From Multifurca ochricompacta (lineage: Eukaryota > Basidiomycota > Agaricomycetes > Russulales > Russulaceae), in assembly GCA_022496185.1 (NCBI GenBank), contig WTXG01000020.1, positions 310,001 to 374,000 of the forward strand: DNA of 64,000 bases. Reading direction: 5' to 3'. The position numbers and the translations under genes are program-made. This document shows positions 56,501-64,000 of the stretch, piece after piece (positions within the stretch are counted from its first letter, which is position 1; each line of letters begins with the position of its first letter). Under the pieces are notes generated by a model. The model searched no databases, was not told the DNA's origin, and saw only the letters and a program-made list of their open reading frames with translations.

Positions 56501-56986
56501 GCGCAAAAGACCCTGGCAGAGAAGCCCACAAGATTCACACCTTATCGAACCAATGACCTGGTGTGGCTGGAAGGAAAGAACATTCACACGTCACATCCAA
56601 CAGCGAAGTTAGCGCCCCAACGTCACGGACCCTTCGAGATAACAAGGAAGCTGTCAGACGTGTCATATGAACTCAAACTTCCCCCAACATGGCGCATTCA
56701 CCCGGTCTTCCATGCCAGACTACTCACCCCTTACAAGGAAACGTCTCTGCATGGAGGAAACTTCCCGAGACCGCCACCTGACCTTATCGATGGGGAAGAA
56801 GAGTGGGAAGTAGAACGCATTCTAGATTCGAAGCGACAAGGCCGAGGGCGCAAGTTGTACTACCTAATCAAGTGGAAGGGATTCCCAGCCTCTGACAACT
56901 CATGGGAACCAGCCGGAGATATCTCTGCCCCGGCCCTTATCGCGGAGTTTCACATCCGACACCCAGAAGCGCCCAAGAACAGTTAA
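53507..56986 (+). pseudogene. A7 pol polyprotein, two nonsense codons
   Basis: Protease DSGATDNF near 53640, RT (KDGKLRPVQDYRRIN, YMDD near 54670; His-Arg retained where A2, A3 and A6 have a stop). TGA 54944-54946 (YRRFVRGF context) and TGA 55160-55162 (NQRDAT context), both former CGA. RNase H, integrase HHCC (GHPGIA...CADC) and DDE (DFIVKLPTSRG, SDRDPRF, YHPQTDGQSERTN), GPY/F-type region and chromodomain (YLIKWKGFPASDNSWEP) are open from 55175 to 56986. Catalytic residues look complete. Confidence 0.92.
55709..55718 (+). promoter_or_regulatory. Internal polypurine tract (A7)
   Basis: AAGAGGGGGG followed by TGATCC in integrase. Confidence 0.5.
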
Positions 56987-57022
56987 AAGAACGGCCCCGG
57001 ATTCTTTCAAATCCCCCAGTAT

Positions 57023-58255
57023 ATGCTACCCCAGCGAATTACTACCACTGAACACTCTATCATGTCTTTCATTGCCGCCTCTGCTGCCATCGACGCTTTC
57101 GCCTCCCCGATGACTGTTGTTGAAAACTTCCCATCTGCTCACCCATCCACTCGTCCCTCCTCTCCCATCGACTATGAGGCTGCAGAAGCCCGCGTCAAGA
57201 ACCAGTCCCCAAATCCAGACGACGACTTCACCCACAGTGAAGAGCCCCACCCCAACGACCTACTTAACGGGGAGATCGATGACGAAGCTCCCGAATTCCC
57301 CTTCATCCCCAATAACCCCAACTCGTCCATGTACTTCCCTCTAGAAATCACGATGGCCGACGGTTCCAAGGCCATTGCCAAGTACATCTACTATACCAAC
57401 GGAGGGATGGACGTGGCAGGATGTATGAGGAAAGATGGACCGGTTTATGGAGCTCCCGTCTATCTGGAAGAAAGGTACACAGGCCGGCTCCACCATACAC
57501 TGACCGATGAGCAACTGGGCCATCTTGCTGCAGAGGACTGTCGCGCCTTCGCGATCGAAGAGGTGATAAATGACATGAAGCTCCCGCGCCTTAAGGCGGA
57601 AGTCATGAGACTGCGGAAGAGTATCACCCTGCGGAGAACACTGAGCCAACAGTATAAGGAGCACGCGAAGATGATGGCAAGGCTGACGAATGGAATGTTC
57701 CAGTTGGAACAGGAGATTGTTGAGATTAGAAAGAGGTTGGAGGCAGGAGATGCGTATCAGACGATCGCTGAAAGGTACGCTGACACCTATGCACGACCTC
57801 TCCCCCCTCGGACACTGGGGGCCGCCCCAACGCTGCTGCCAAGTCGGCTCGAAATGCCACGATTGCACGAGAATCCACGTGGGGAAACCTGCTGGCGATG
57901 TGATAGCAAGTATCACATTAGCTGGAGTTGCCCTCTCAACCGCAAGTGGTGTCGACACTGTCGAAGCAATCTCCACTGGAGCCGGTTTTGTATCTTCCGA
58001 CGCGTGGGGGTGGCCCCGACAATCACCAACCCGTCGGGCTGGTGTGGCAAGTGCCTTCGTCACAATGCCGGGCACAAAGAGATCGATTGCCCCGTTTACG
58101 ACTTATGCCGTGCATGTGGTCAGCGCGGCCCGTATGGCTTTCTTCGCACCCATGCATGCCCGCAGGAGATGGAGACATATCGGATGGATGATCGTAATGT
58201 AGCTGACGACTACTTGGAGCTGGTGCAGGATGATGACGGTACAAGTCGTTTCTAG
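57023..58255 (+). CDS. ORF3 of A7 (410 aa), intact
   Basis: Starts 36 nt after pol at ATG 57023, directly behind CCCCCAGTAT. Acidic N-terminus with GEIDDEAPEFPF, YYTNGGMD block, coiled coil (about residues 186-252), zinc clusters CWRCDSKYHISWSC, CRHCRSNLHWSRFC and the two variant clusters, acidic tail LVQDDDGTSRF. Compared with A3 and A5 most changes are silent or conservative although the nucleotide sequence differs at many third positions, which suggests selection on the protein. Function unknown; probably binds nucleic acid. Confidence 0.85.
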   Translation: MLPQRITTTEHSIMSFIAASAAIDAFASPMTVVENFPSAHPSTRPSSPIDYEAAEARVKNQSPNPDDDFTHSEEPHPNDLLNGEIDDEAPEFPFIPNNPNSSMYFPLEITMADGSKAIAKYIYYTNGGMDVAGCMRKDGPVYGAPVYLEERYTGRLHHTLTDEQLGHLAAEDCRAFAIEEVINDMKLPRLKAEVMRLRKSITLRRTLSQQYKEHAKMMARLTNGMFQLEQEIVEIRKRLEAGDAYQTIAERYADTYARPLPPRTLGAAPTLLPSRLEMPRLHENPRGETCWRCDSKYHISWSCPLNRKWCRHCRSNLHWSRFCIFRRVGVAPTITNPSGWCGKCLRHNAGHKEIDCPVYDLCRACGQRGPYGFLRTHACPQEMETYRMDDRNVADDYLELVQDDDGTSRF

Positions 58256-58272
58256 CCGGGACTGCTAGAACC

Positions 58273-58286
58273 AGAAGAGGGGGTGA
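58273..58286 (+). promoter_or_regulatory. 3' polypurine tract of A7
   Basis: AGAAGAGGGGGTGA immediately before the 3' LTR. Confidence 0.8.
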
Positions 58287-58872
58287 TGTTACAAACCCCG
58301 TCTCTGCCAGTCTTTTTCTTCTTACCCAATGACGACCCCTCTCTACCTCCTACTCTTCACTACCAGATCACGTCTCCATCGTGGGATCCATCACGTGCCT
58401 TGCTCCCTTCCCCGTGATCGCCTTTGTCCTTGTTTGTGTTACTGTACATATGTTTGACTTGCCATTGCTTATCTCCTATCTCTTATCTTTACGAACGGAC
58501 ACTTACTTAATCCCCTATCAGAAGCCAGGCTTTACGCCCTCCGCTTTCATATATTCGGGCCCACATGACTCTATGTTATCTTATCTTTAGACGCTCATTC
58601 GATTACGTATATAAGTCCACTGTAGCTACCTTGTAGACCTCAGACTCGACTTATTGAATACATCGGTGCTTGTCTTTCGGACTTCCCTTTGTCTCTGAAG
58701 CTTATTAGTCTCAGTGCTTCTGGCACTTTCCACTCACCATCGTCTAAGAGTGCAGCCTCTTGGACTTTGACTCATCACGTCCAACTCCAAGGGATCCGAT
58801 TGATCCCTTATCTGAACTCACGAATCGCGCTGTCACACAAGTCGTGTGGAACGTCCCGCACCGGACGTAACA
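58287..58872 (+). repeat. A7 3' LTR
   Basis: 586 bp ending CGGACGTAACA, then TSD CCGAT and A6 ORF3. Confidence 0.94.
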
Positions 58873-59682
58873 CCGATGGGACGATCGCCATTGCCAAGTA
58901 CATCTTCTACACCAACGGTGGGATGGACGTTGTGGGATGTATGAAGAAAGATGGCCCTGTCTATGGGGCACCAGTTTATTTAGAGGAAAGGTACACAGGC
59001 TGACTCCACCACACGATGACTGATGAACAACTCGGACACCTGGCTGCCAAGGACTCCTGTGCATTTGCCATCAATGAGGTGCTCAATAACATGTGACTTC
59101 CGCATCTCAAAGCAGAAGTAATGAGACTGCGGAAGAATTTGACATTGCACACAACACTCAACAGACAGTACAAAGAGCACATGAAGATGATGGCGCGGTT
59201 AACTAATGGGATGTTCCAGGTGGAGCAGGAGTTGGTGGAGATTTGGAAAAGGTTGGAAGCAGGGGACGCGTACCAAACTATTGCTGAATGGTACACTGAC
59301 ACTTATGCATGACCCCTGCCCCCGCGATCACTGGGGGCCGCTCCAAGGCTGATACCAAATCGGTTCGAGATGCTGTGTCTACATGAGAACCCACGTGGTG
59401 AGACTTGCTGGCGATGTGACAGTAAGTACCATATCAGTTGGAACTGCCCCCTCAACTGCAAGTGGTGCCAGCACTGTCGCAGCAACCTCCACTGGAGTAG
59501 GTTTTGCATTTTCCGTCATGTAGGAGTTGCCCCCACCATCATCAATCCATCTGGGTGGTGTGGCAAGTGCCTCCATCACAATTCTGGACATCGCGAACTG
59601 GATTGCCCAATCCATGACCTATGTCACTCATGTGGTCAGCGCGGACCCTATGGGTTTCTCCACGCCCACCGATGTCCGCAGG
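58873..59682 (+). pseudogene. A6 ORF3, 3' part
   Basis: Continues the ORF3 cut at 51403: YTNGGMD block, coiled coil, and four Cys/His clusters (CWRCDSKYHISWNC, CQHCRSNLHWSRFC and two variants). TGA codons near 59000, 59092 and 59310, all former CGA. It ends within the fourth cluster at GCAGG, where A8 is inserted. Confidence 0.83.
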
Positions 59683-60270
59683 TGTTACGTCCAGTGTGAG
59701 ACGTTCTGCACGACTTGTGCAACAGTGTGGTTCAAGGGTTTCAGATAAGAGACCAATAAGGCCTCTTGGAGTTTCAAGGGAAGGAGTCAAAGTCGAAGGG
59801 GCTGTTCCCTAAGACAATGTTAAGCAGAAAGTGCCGAAAGCACTGAGACAGACGAGTCAGAGGATTCAAGGGAGAGTCCAGAAGACAAACACCGATGTAT
59901 TCAATAAGTCGAGTCTGAGGTCTACAGGGTAGCTACAGCAGACTTATATACATAATTCAGTGGGCGTCTATGAGATAAGAACTTGGAGTCAAGTGGGCCC
60001 GAATATCCAGAAGCGGAGGGCGTAGAGTCTGGCTTCTGATAGGGAACTAAGTAAGTGTCCGGTCGTAAGATAAGAAGATAACGAGATAAGGGAAACAAGC
60101 ATAGGTAAACAGTACATATACAGGTCCAAACAACAGTCACGGGGATGGAAGCAGCGCATGTGAGGGATCCCACGAAGGAGAGGTAATGAGGAAGTGTAAC
60201 GTCGGTGGGCGAGTGGGGTCTCTGTTGGGGAGGGTAAAGAAGATAGGGCTGCTGGGCCCTGGTTGTAACA
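59683..60270 (-). repeat. A8 3' LTR
   Basis: 588 bp, TGTTACGTCC...GTTGTAACA; minus-strand polypurine tract AGAAAGGGGGGTGA at 60271-60284. Confidence 0.9.
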
Positions 60271-60301
60271 TCACCCCCCTTTCTGGTTCGAGCTGACCCA
60301 G

Positions 60302-61495
60302 CTAGAAACGCGCACTGTCATCATCCTGGACCAGGTCCACATAGTTGTCTGCCAAGTTCCGGTCCTCTAATGTATAGGTCTCCTCCGCGGCACATTGGTG
60401 TGTGCGCAGAAACCCGTATGGGCCACGTCGTCCACACTGGCGACACAGGTCATAGATCGGGCAGTCGAGCTCGCGATGCCCCGCATTATGCCGTAGACAT
60501 TTTCCACACCATCCTGAAGGGTTGACGATGGTGGGAGCGACACCCAGGCATCGAAAAATGCAGAATCGGCTCCAGTGCATATTACTTCGGCAATGATGAC
60601 ACCACTTGTGGTTGAGCGGGCAATTCCAACTGATGTGATACTTGCTATCACATCGCCAGCAAGTCTCTCCGCGGGGGTTCTCGTGCATACGTGGCATTTC
60701 GAATCGGTTTGGCAACAGTTGTGGCGCCGCTCCTAATGATCGTGGGGGAAGGGGTCGCGTGTAGGTGTCTGCGTACCTCTCAGCAATGGTCTGATATGCG
60801 TCCCCTTTCTCCAACCTCTTCCGGATCTCCGTCAACTCCTGTTCTACTTGGAACATCCCCCTCGTAAGCCTTGTCATCTGCTTTGTGTACTCTTTGTACT
60901 GGGTATTGAGCGTGGTGCGAAGTGTAAGGGTTTTCCGCAGCCTCATTACTTCAGCCTTGAGACGCGGGAGTCGCATGTCGTTCATTACCTCGTCAATTGC
61001 AAATGCTTGGGGGTCGTCAGCTGCGAGGTGTCCCAACTGTTCATCACTCATCGTGTGGTGAAGACGGCCTGTATACCGTTCCTCCAAGTAGACTGGGGCC
61101 CCGTAGACAGGCCCATCCTTCCTCATACATCCCGCGACATCCATCCCTCCATTGGTGTAGAATATATACCTCGCTATGGACTTTTCTCCGTCAGCCATGG
61201 TGATCTCAAGAGGGAAATACATTGACAAGTTGGGGTTGTTGGCGAAAAATGGGAACTCGGGTACTTCGTCGTCTTGTTCCATGCCGATGAGGTCGTTGGG
61301 GTGAGGTTCCTCGGAATGAGTGAAGTCGTGATCAGGATTCGGTGATTGGTTTTTGACTCGTTCTTCTGCAGCCTCGTAGTCAATGGGGGAGGAGGGACGA
61401 GTGGAGGGATGAGCAGAGGGAAAAGCTTCCACCACCACATGAGTGGCGGTGAAGGCGTCAATGGCAGCAGAGGCAGCGATGGAAGAGGAAGACAT
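60302..61495 (-). CDS. ORF3 of A8 (397 aa), intact
   Basis: Uninterrupted copy of the family-A third gene. It starts at an ATG equivalent to the MSFIA methionine of other copies, so it is 13 residues shorter; the longer MLPQ start is lost. GMEQDDEVPEFPF acidic segment, YTNGGMD block, coiled coil, four Cys/His clusters (CWRCDSKYHISWNC, CHHCRSNMHWSRFC and two variants) and LVQDDD end. It keeps the frame although it belongs to a subtype well diverged from A3/A5/A7, supporting a real protein. Confidence 0.82.
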   Translation of the reverse strand: MSSSSIAASAAIDAFTATHVVVEAFPSAHPSTRPSSPIDYEAAEERVKNQSPNPDHDFTHSEEPHPNDLIGMEQDDEVPEFPFFANNPNLSMYFPLEITMADGEKSIARYIFYTNGGMDVAGCMRKDGPVYGAPVYLEERYTGRLHHTMSDEQLGHLAADDPQAFAIDEVMNDMRLPRLKAEVMRLRKTLTLRTTLNTQYKEYTKQMTRLTRGMFQVEQELTEIRKRLEKGDAYQTIAERYADTYTRPLPPRSLGAAPQLLPNRFEMPRMHENPRGETCWRCDSKYHISWNCPLNHKWCHHCRSNMHWSRFCIFRCLGVAPTIVNPSGWCGKCLRHNAGHRELDCPIYDLCRQCGRRGPYGFLRTHQCAAEETYTLEDRNLADNYVDLVQDDDSARF

Positions 61496-61566
61496 ATCAG
61501 TTGTAAGTTAGGATGTTGCTGGTGAAGCGTTGTTCTGGGGAAAAGGTCGGGAGTCTGTCCCTCTTT

Positions 61567-64000
61567 TTAACTATTCTTGGGCGCTTGGGGATGTTGTAAA
61601 TGGAACTCCGCGATCAGGTCCGGGGCAGAGATATCCCTGGCTGGTTCCCACGAGTTGTCAGAGTCTGGGAAACCTTTCCACTTGATCAGGTAATACAGCT
61701 TGCGCCCTCGGCCTTGTCGCTTGGAGTCTAGAATGCGCTCCACTTCCCATTCTTCTTCGCCATCGATAAGGTCAGGCAGGGGTCTTGGGAAGTTCGCTCC
61801 ATGAATGGAGGTTTCCTTGTAAGGGGTCAGAAGCTTTGCATGGAAGACTGGATGGATCTTCCATTTCGGTGGCAACTGCAATTCATAAGATAAGTCTGAC
61901 TGCTTCCTTGTGATCTGGAAGGGTCCGTGACGTCGGGGCGCTAGTTTGGCCGAGGGGTGTGACATGTGAATGTTCCTGCCCTCAAGCCATACCCAGTCAT
62001 TGGTCTGATAAGGTGTGAATGTGCTTGGCTGTGCTGCCAGAAGCTGTTGCGCCTTTACCAGGTTTTCATTGGCCGATTGTCGTAGCTCTTCCCATTGGCC
62101 TATCCGTTCGGTTACTGACGGGACATTGATGGGCTTATCTGTCCATGTGGTGCGTGGAGTCCAGCCCATGATAAGGGAGAAGGGGGTGGATTTTGTCGTC
62201 CCATTGGGCCACGAGTTATGAGCGAATTCTGCCGTTGATAGCCATTCTGCCCAGTCGTCCTGCCTGCCATTGCACCAAAACCGGAGATACTGTTCCAACC
62301 ATTGATTCATCCGCTCGGACTGTCCGTCTGTCTGTGGGTGGTATGCTGTTGAAATGTTCTGTGTGATGTCTAGCGTCTTGCATAAGGCTTTCGCGAATGC
62401 CGATGTAAAACGGGTATCTCGGTCAGAGATGATCTTCTTGGGGAGTCCATAGTGCCGATATACATGGTTCAGGTATAGTTTCGCCACTCCTTCGGCTGTG
62501 ATGGTTTCGTTACAGGGAATGAAGAGGGCTGCTTTGGAGCAATCATGGTCTGTGATTGTAAGGATAGTGTCGAAGCCTTGTGATTTGGGCAGCTTAACAA
62601 TGAAGTCCATGGCGATAGTCTGGAAAGGGGTCGATGTAGTGGGAGTAATGGGGAGCATTGGTGGAACCTTCAGGTGTGTGTTCACCTTGTTTGCTTGACA
62701 TGATGCGCATCCTCGTACGTAGTTCTCGATGTCCTTTTTCATATTGGGCCACCAATAGTCTCTCTTGGCCAGGGCATAGGTGTTGGCGATGCCCGGATGG
62801 CCAGCGGAGGGAAGGTCATGGTGAAAATGGATCACCCCCCTCTTAATGTTGTCGCCACCGGTGACAACCAGTCTATCACCATCCTTCCACCAGAGACCAT
62901 TGATCTCTTTCAAGTTATGTGCATCAACCCACGAATGGCATAGTTCTGGGTTCATGTTTTGTGAAACTTGTGCCCACAGGTCCATATCATGAAGGCTAAC
63001 TACAGCTGTCTTTGCGAACACTTCCTCTGGTAGGACAGTTACATGGTCGTTATCGTCTTCTCCGGTGTGCATGTCTGGTCTCCATGATAGTGCATCCGCT
63101 CGCGCGTTTTGACTTCCTGCAATGTGCTTCAGGGTAAAGTCGTACTCCTCAAGCTCTAAGACTTCTTGCGCGACACGTCGGCTGATTTTGTGGGGCTCTT
63201 TCCAATACAACAGGTTAGAATGGTCCGTGTAGATGACTGTTTTATGGGGATTTCCTGCCAGGTATGGCTGCCAATGTCGTAGTGCTTTGACTATGGCCAG
63301 GAGTTCTCAGTCCCAGATGTCGTAATTTCGCTCAGCAGATGAGAAGGTTTCTGAGTAGTATGCCACGGGGTGAAGCACTTGCAAACTGTCCCTTTGATAT
63401 AACACCGCCCCATTCGCGAAGTGGGAGGCATCCACTTCTAGCTCGAAGGGACGACTTAGGTCTGGTTGAATGAGTACGGGTTCTGAGCCGACCAGGTCTC
63501 TAATCCGTTTGAATGCTTGCTGTTGTTCGGCATTCCAACGCCATGGCACGTCCTTTTTCAGGAGGTCATTTAGTGGTCGTGCTATGCCCGAGAATCCTTT
63601 AACAAAACGCCGATAGAAGTTGCAGAATCCAATGAAGGACCAGACATCCTTGACACAAGTCGGCGTTGGCCACTCCCGAATCCCTTGTACTTTGACAGGG
63701 TCCATACGCACTTGTCCTCCCTCCAGAATCACTCCCAAATATTCCACGCTCTGCTGTTTGAAGGAGCATTTCGCAGGTTTGAGGTACAGATCGTGCTCAT
63801 GCAATATATCCAGCACCTGATGTACTCGTTTACGGTGGTGATCCAAGTCATTGGCAGTCGCGACCAAAATGTCATCCATGTAGACGACTACTTCGCCGGT
63901 GAGGATGAGATCTCAAAAGATATGATTCATCATGGATTGGAATGTCGCTGGCGAATTCGTAAGCCCAAAGAACATGACATTTGGTTCGAACAGTCCTTGG
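61567..64000 (-). pseudogene. A8 pol, two nonsense codons, truncated by the window edge
   Basis: From the right edge: RT with TGA at 63913-63915 (HIFRDL context), YMDD near 63875, TGA at 63307-63309 (WDRELL context, RNase H), then open through RNase H, integrase HHCC/DDE (DFIVKLPKSQG, SDRDTRF, YHPQTDGQSERMN) and chromodomain (YLIKWKGFPDSDNSWEP) to TAA at 61567. Both stops are former CGA. Confidence 0.88.
62835..62844 (-). promoter_or_regulatory. Internal polypurine tract (A8)
   Basis: Minus-strand AAGAGGGGGG in integrase. Confidence 0.45.

Larger units (their letters stand above)
51404..58872 (+). mobile_element. A7: young family-A element
   Basis: 7469 bp, TSD CCGAT (51399-51403 and 58873-58877), inserted in A6 ORF3. 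LTRs 580 and 586 bp. CpG-rich. Gag has one missing base, pol two nonsense codons, ORF3 intact. Sister copy of A5 at the protein level. Confidence 0.95.
46191..59682 (+). mobile_element. A6: family-A element remnant, split by A7 and cut by A5 and A8
   Basis: Belonging to A6: 46191-51403 (gag from its YQPVEYD block, pol, start of ORF3) and 58878-59682 (rest of ORF3 up to the fourth zinc cluster). Its 5' LTR and gag start are lost at the A5 junction; its 3' LTR would lie beyond A8. CpG decay is intermediate: it has many TGA codons from CGA, more than A7 inside it. Confidence 0.87.
59683..64000 (-). mobile_element. A8: 3' portion of a family-A element, minus strand
   Basis: 3' LTR, ORF3 and pol back to RT; continues past the right window edge. 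Left 5 bp are GCAGG; the partner duplication and 5' LTR are outside. Confidence 0.9.

Noticed and set aside
1..64000. Host protein-coding, tRNA or rRNA genes
   Set aside because: Nearly every base is assigned to an LTR element or the DNA transposon; the remaining open frames are antisense or shifted shadows of pol, gag and ORF3.

Overview
This window is wall-to-wall transposable element; I found no host gene, tRNA, rRNA or unique single-copy stretch. The elements are Ty3/Gypsy LTR retrotransposons whose polyproteins end in a chromodomain (chromoviruses), plus one Tc1/mariner DNA transposon. These element types, the self-primed Tf1/sushi-like replication signals and the heavy CpG decay point to a repeat-rich fungal chromosome, most likely a basidiomycete with a TE-expanded genome. 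The organism is inferred, not shown.

Two LTR families are present. Family A (about 7.5 kb, LTRs of 577-594 bp) has gag, then a -1 frame pro-RT-RNaseH-IN-chromodomain pol, then a third gene here called ORF3 (about 410 codons: acidic N-terminus, coiled coil, four Cys/His zinc knuckles) lying between pol and the 3' LTR. Family B (LTRs of about 570 bp) ends directly after the chromodomain and has no ORF3. My labels A1-A8 and B1-B3 run left to right.

Layout, unpicked from 5-bp target-site duplications (TSDs). B1 (1-1056, minus) is the 5' end of a B element. A1 (outer remnant 1057-20613, plus) is the oldest unit; it is broken by B1, by a solo A LTR (1136-1712, TSD CACAT) and by A2 (5439-20355, TSD CTCAC, sitting in A1's 3' LTR). 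A2 is itself split by the young A3 (10998-18467, TSD ATCAC). B2 (20614-32999, minus) sits in the end of A1's 3' LTR. Its own 3' LTR is split by A4 (20780-28273, minus, TSD CCTAG) and by a palindromic Tc1-like element (28347-30481, TA TSD), and its pol is broken by B3 (33000-38735, minus). A5 (38736-46190, minus) has different TSDs on its two sides, so its flanks (B3 and A6) were not originally one locus. A6 (46191-59682, plus) is split by A7 (51404-58872, TSD CCGAT) and cut by A8 (59683 to the window end, minus).

No copy is fully coding, but several are close. A4 has an intact gag with one nonsense codon each in pol and ORF3. A3 has a 1-nt gag deletion and one pol nonsense codon. A7 has a 1-nt gag deletion and two pol nonsense codons. 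ORF3 is intact in A3, A5, A7 and A8. Nearly all damage outside 43.7-52.1 kb is C-to-T or G-to-A at CpG, and CpG loss tracks nesting order. From 43.7 to 52.1 kb single-base, mostly homopolymer deletions dominate instead, and that interval contains the anomalous A5/A6 junction, so assembly quality is suspect there.

How the parts work together: the LTR TATA box places the predicted RNA start at AGACTCGACTT, and an 11-nt sequence 2 nt downstream of the 5' LTR is its exact complement, which argues for self-primed reverse transcription. Gag ends in G_GAU_UUU_UGA, a -1 frameshift site into pol. A second polypurine tract lies inside the integrase gene in addition to the one before the 3' LTR. ORF3 starts about 36 nt after pol behind a conserved CCCCAG, so it may be expressed by splicing or reinitiation.
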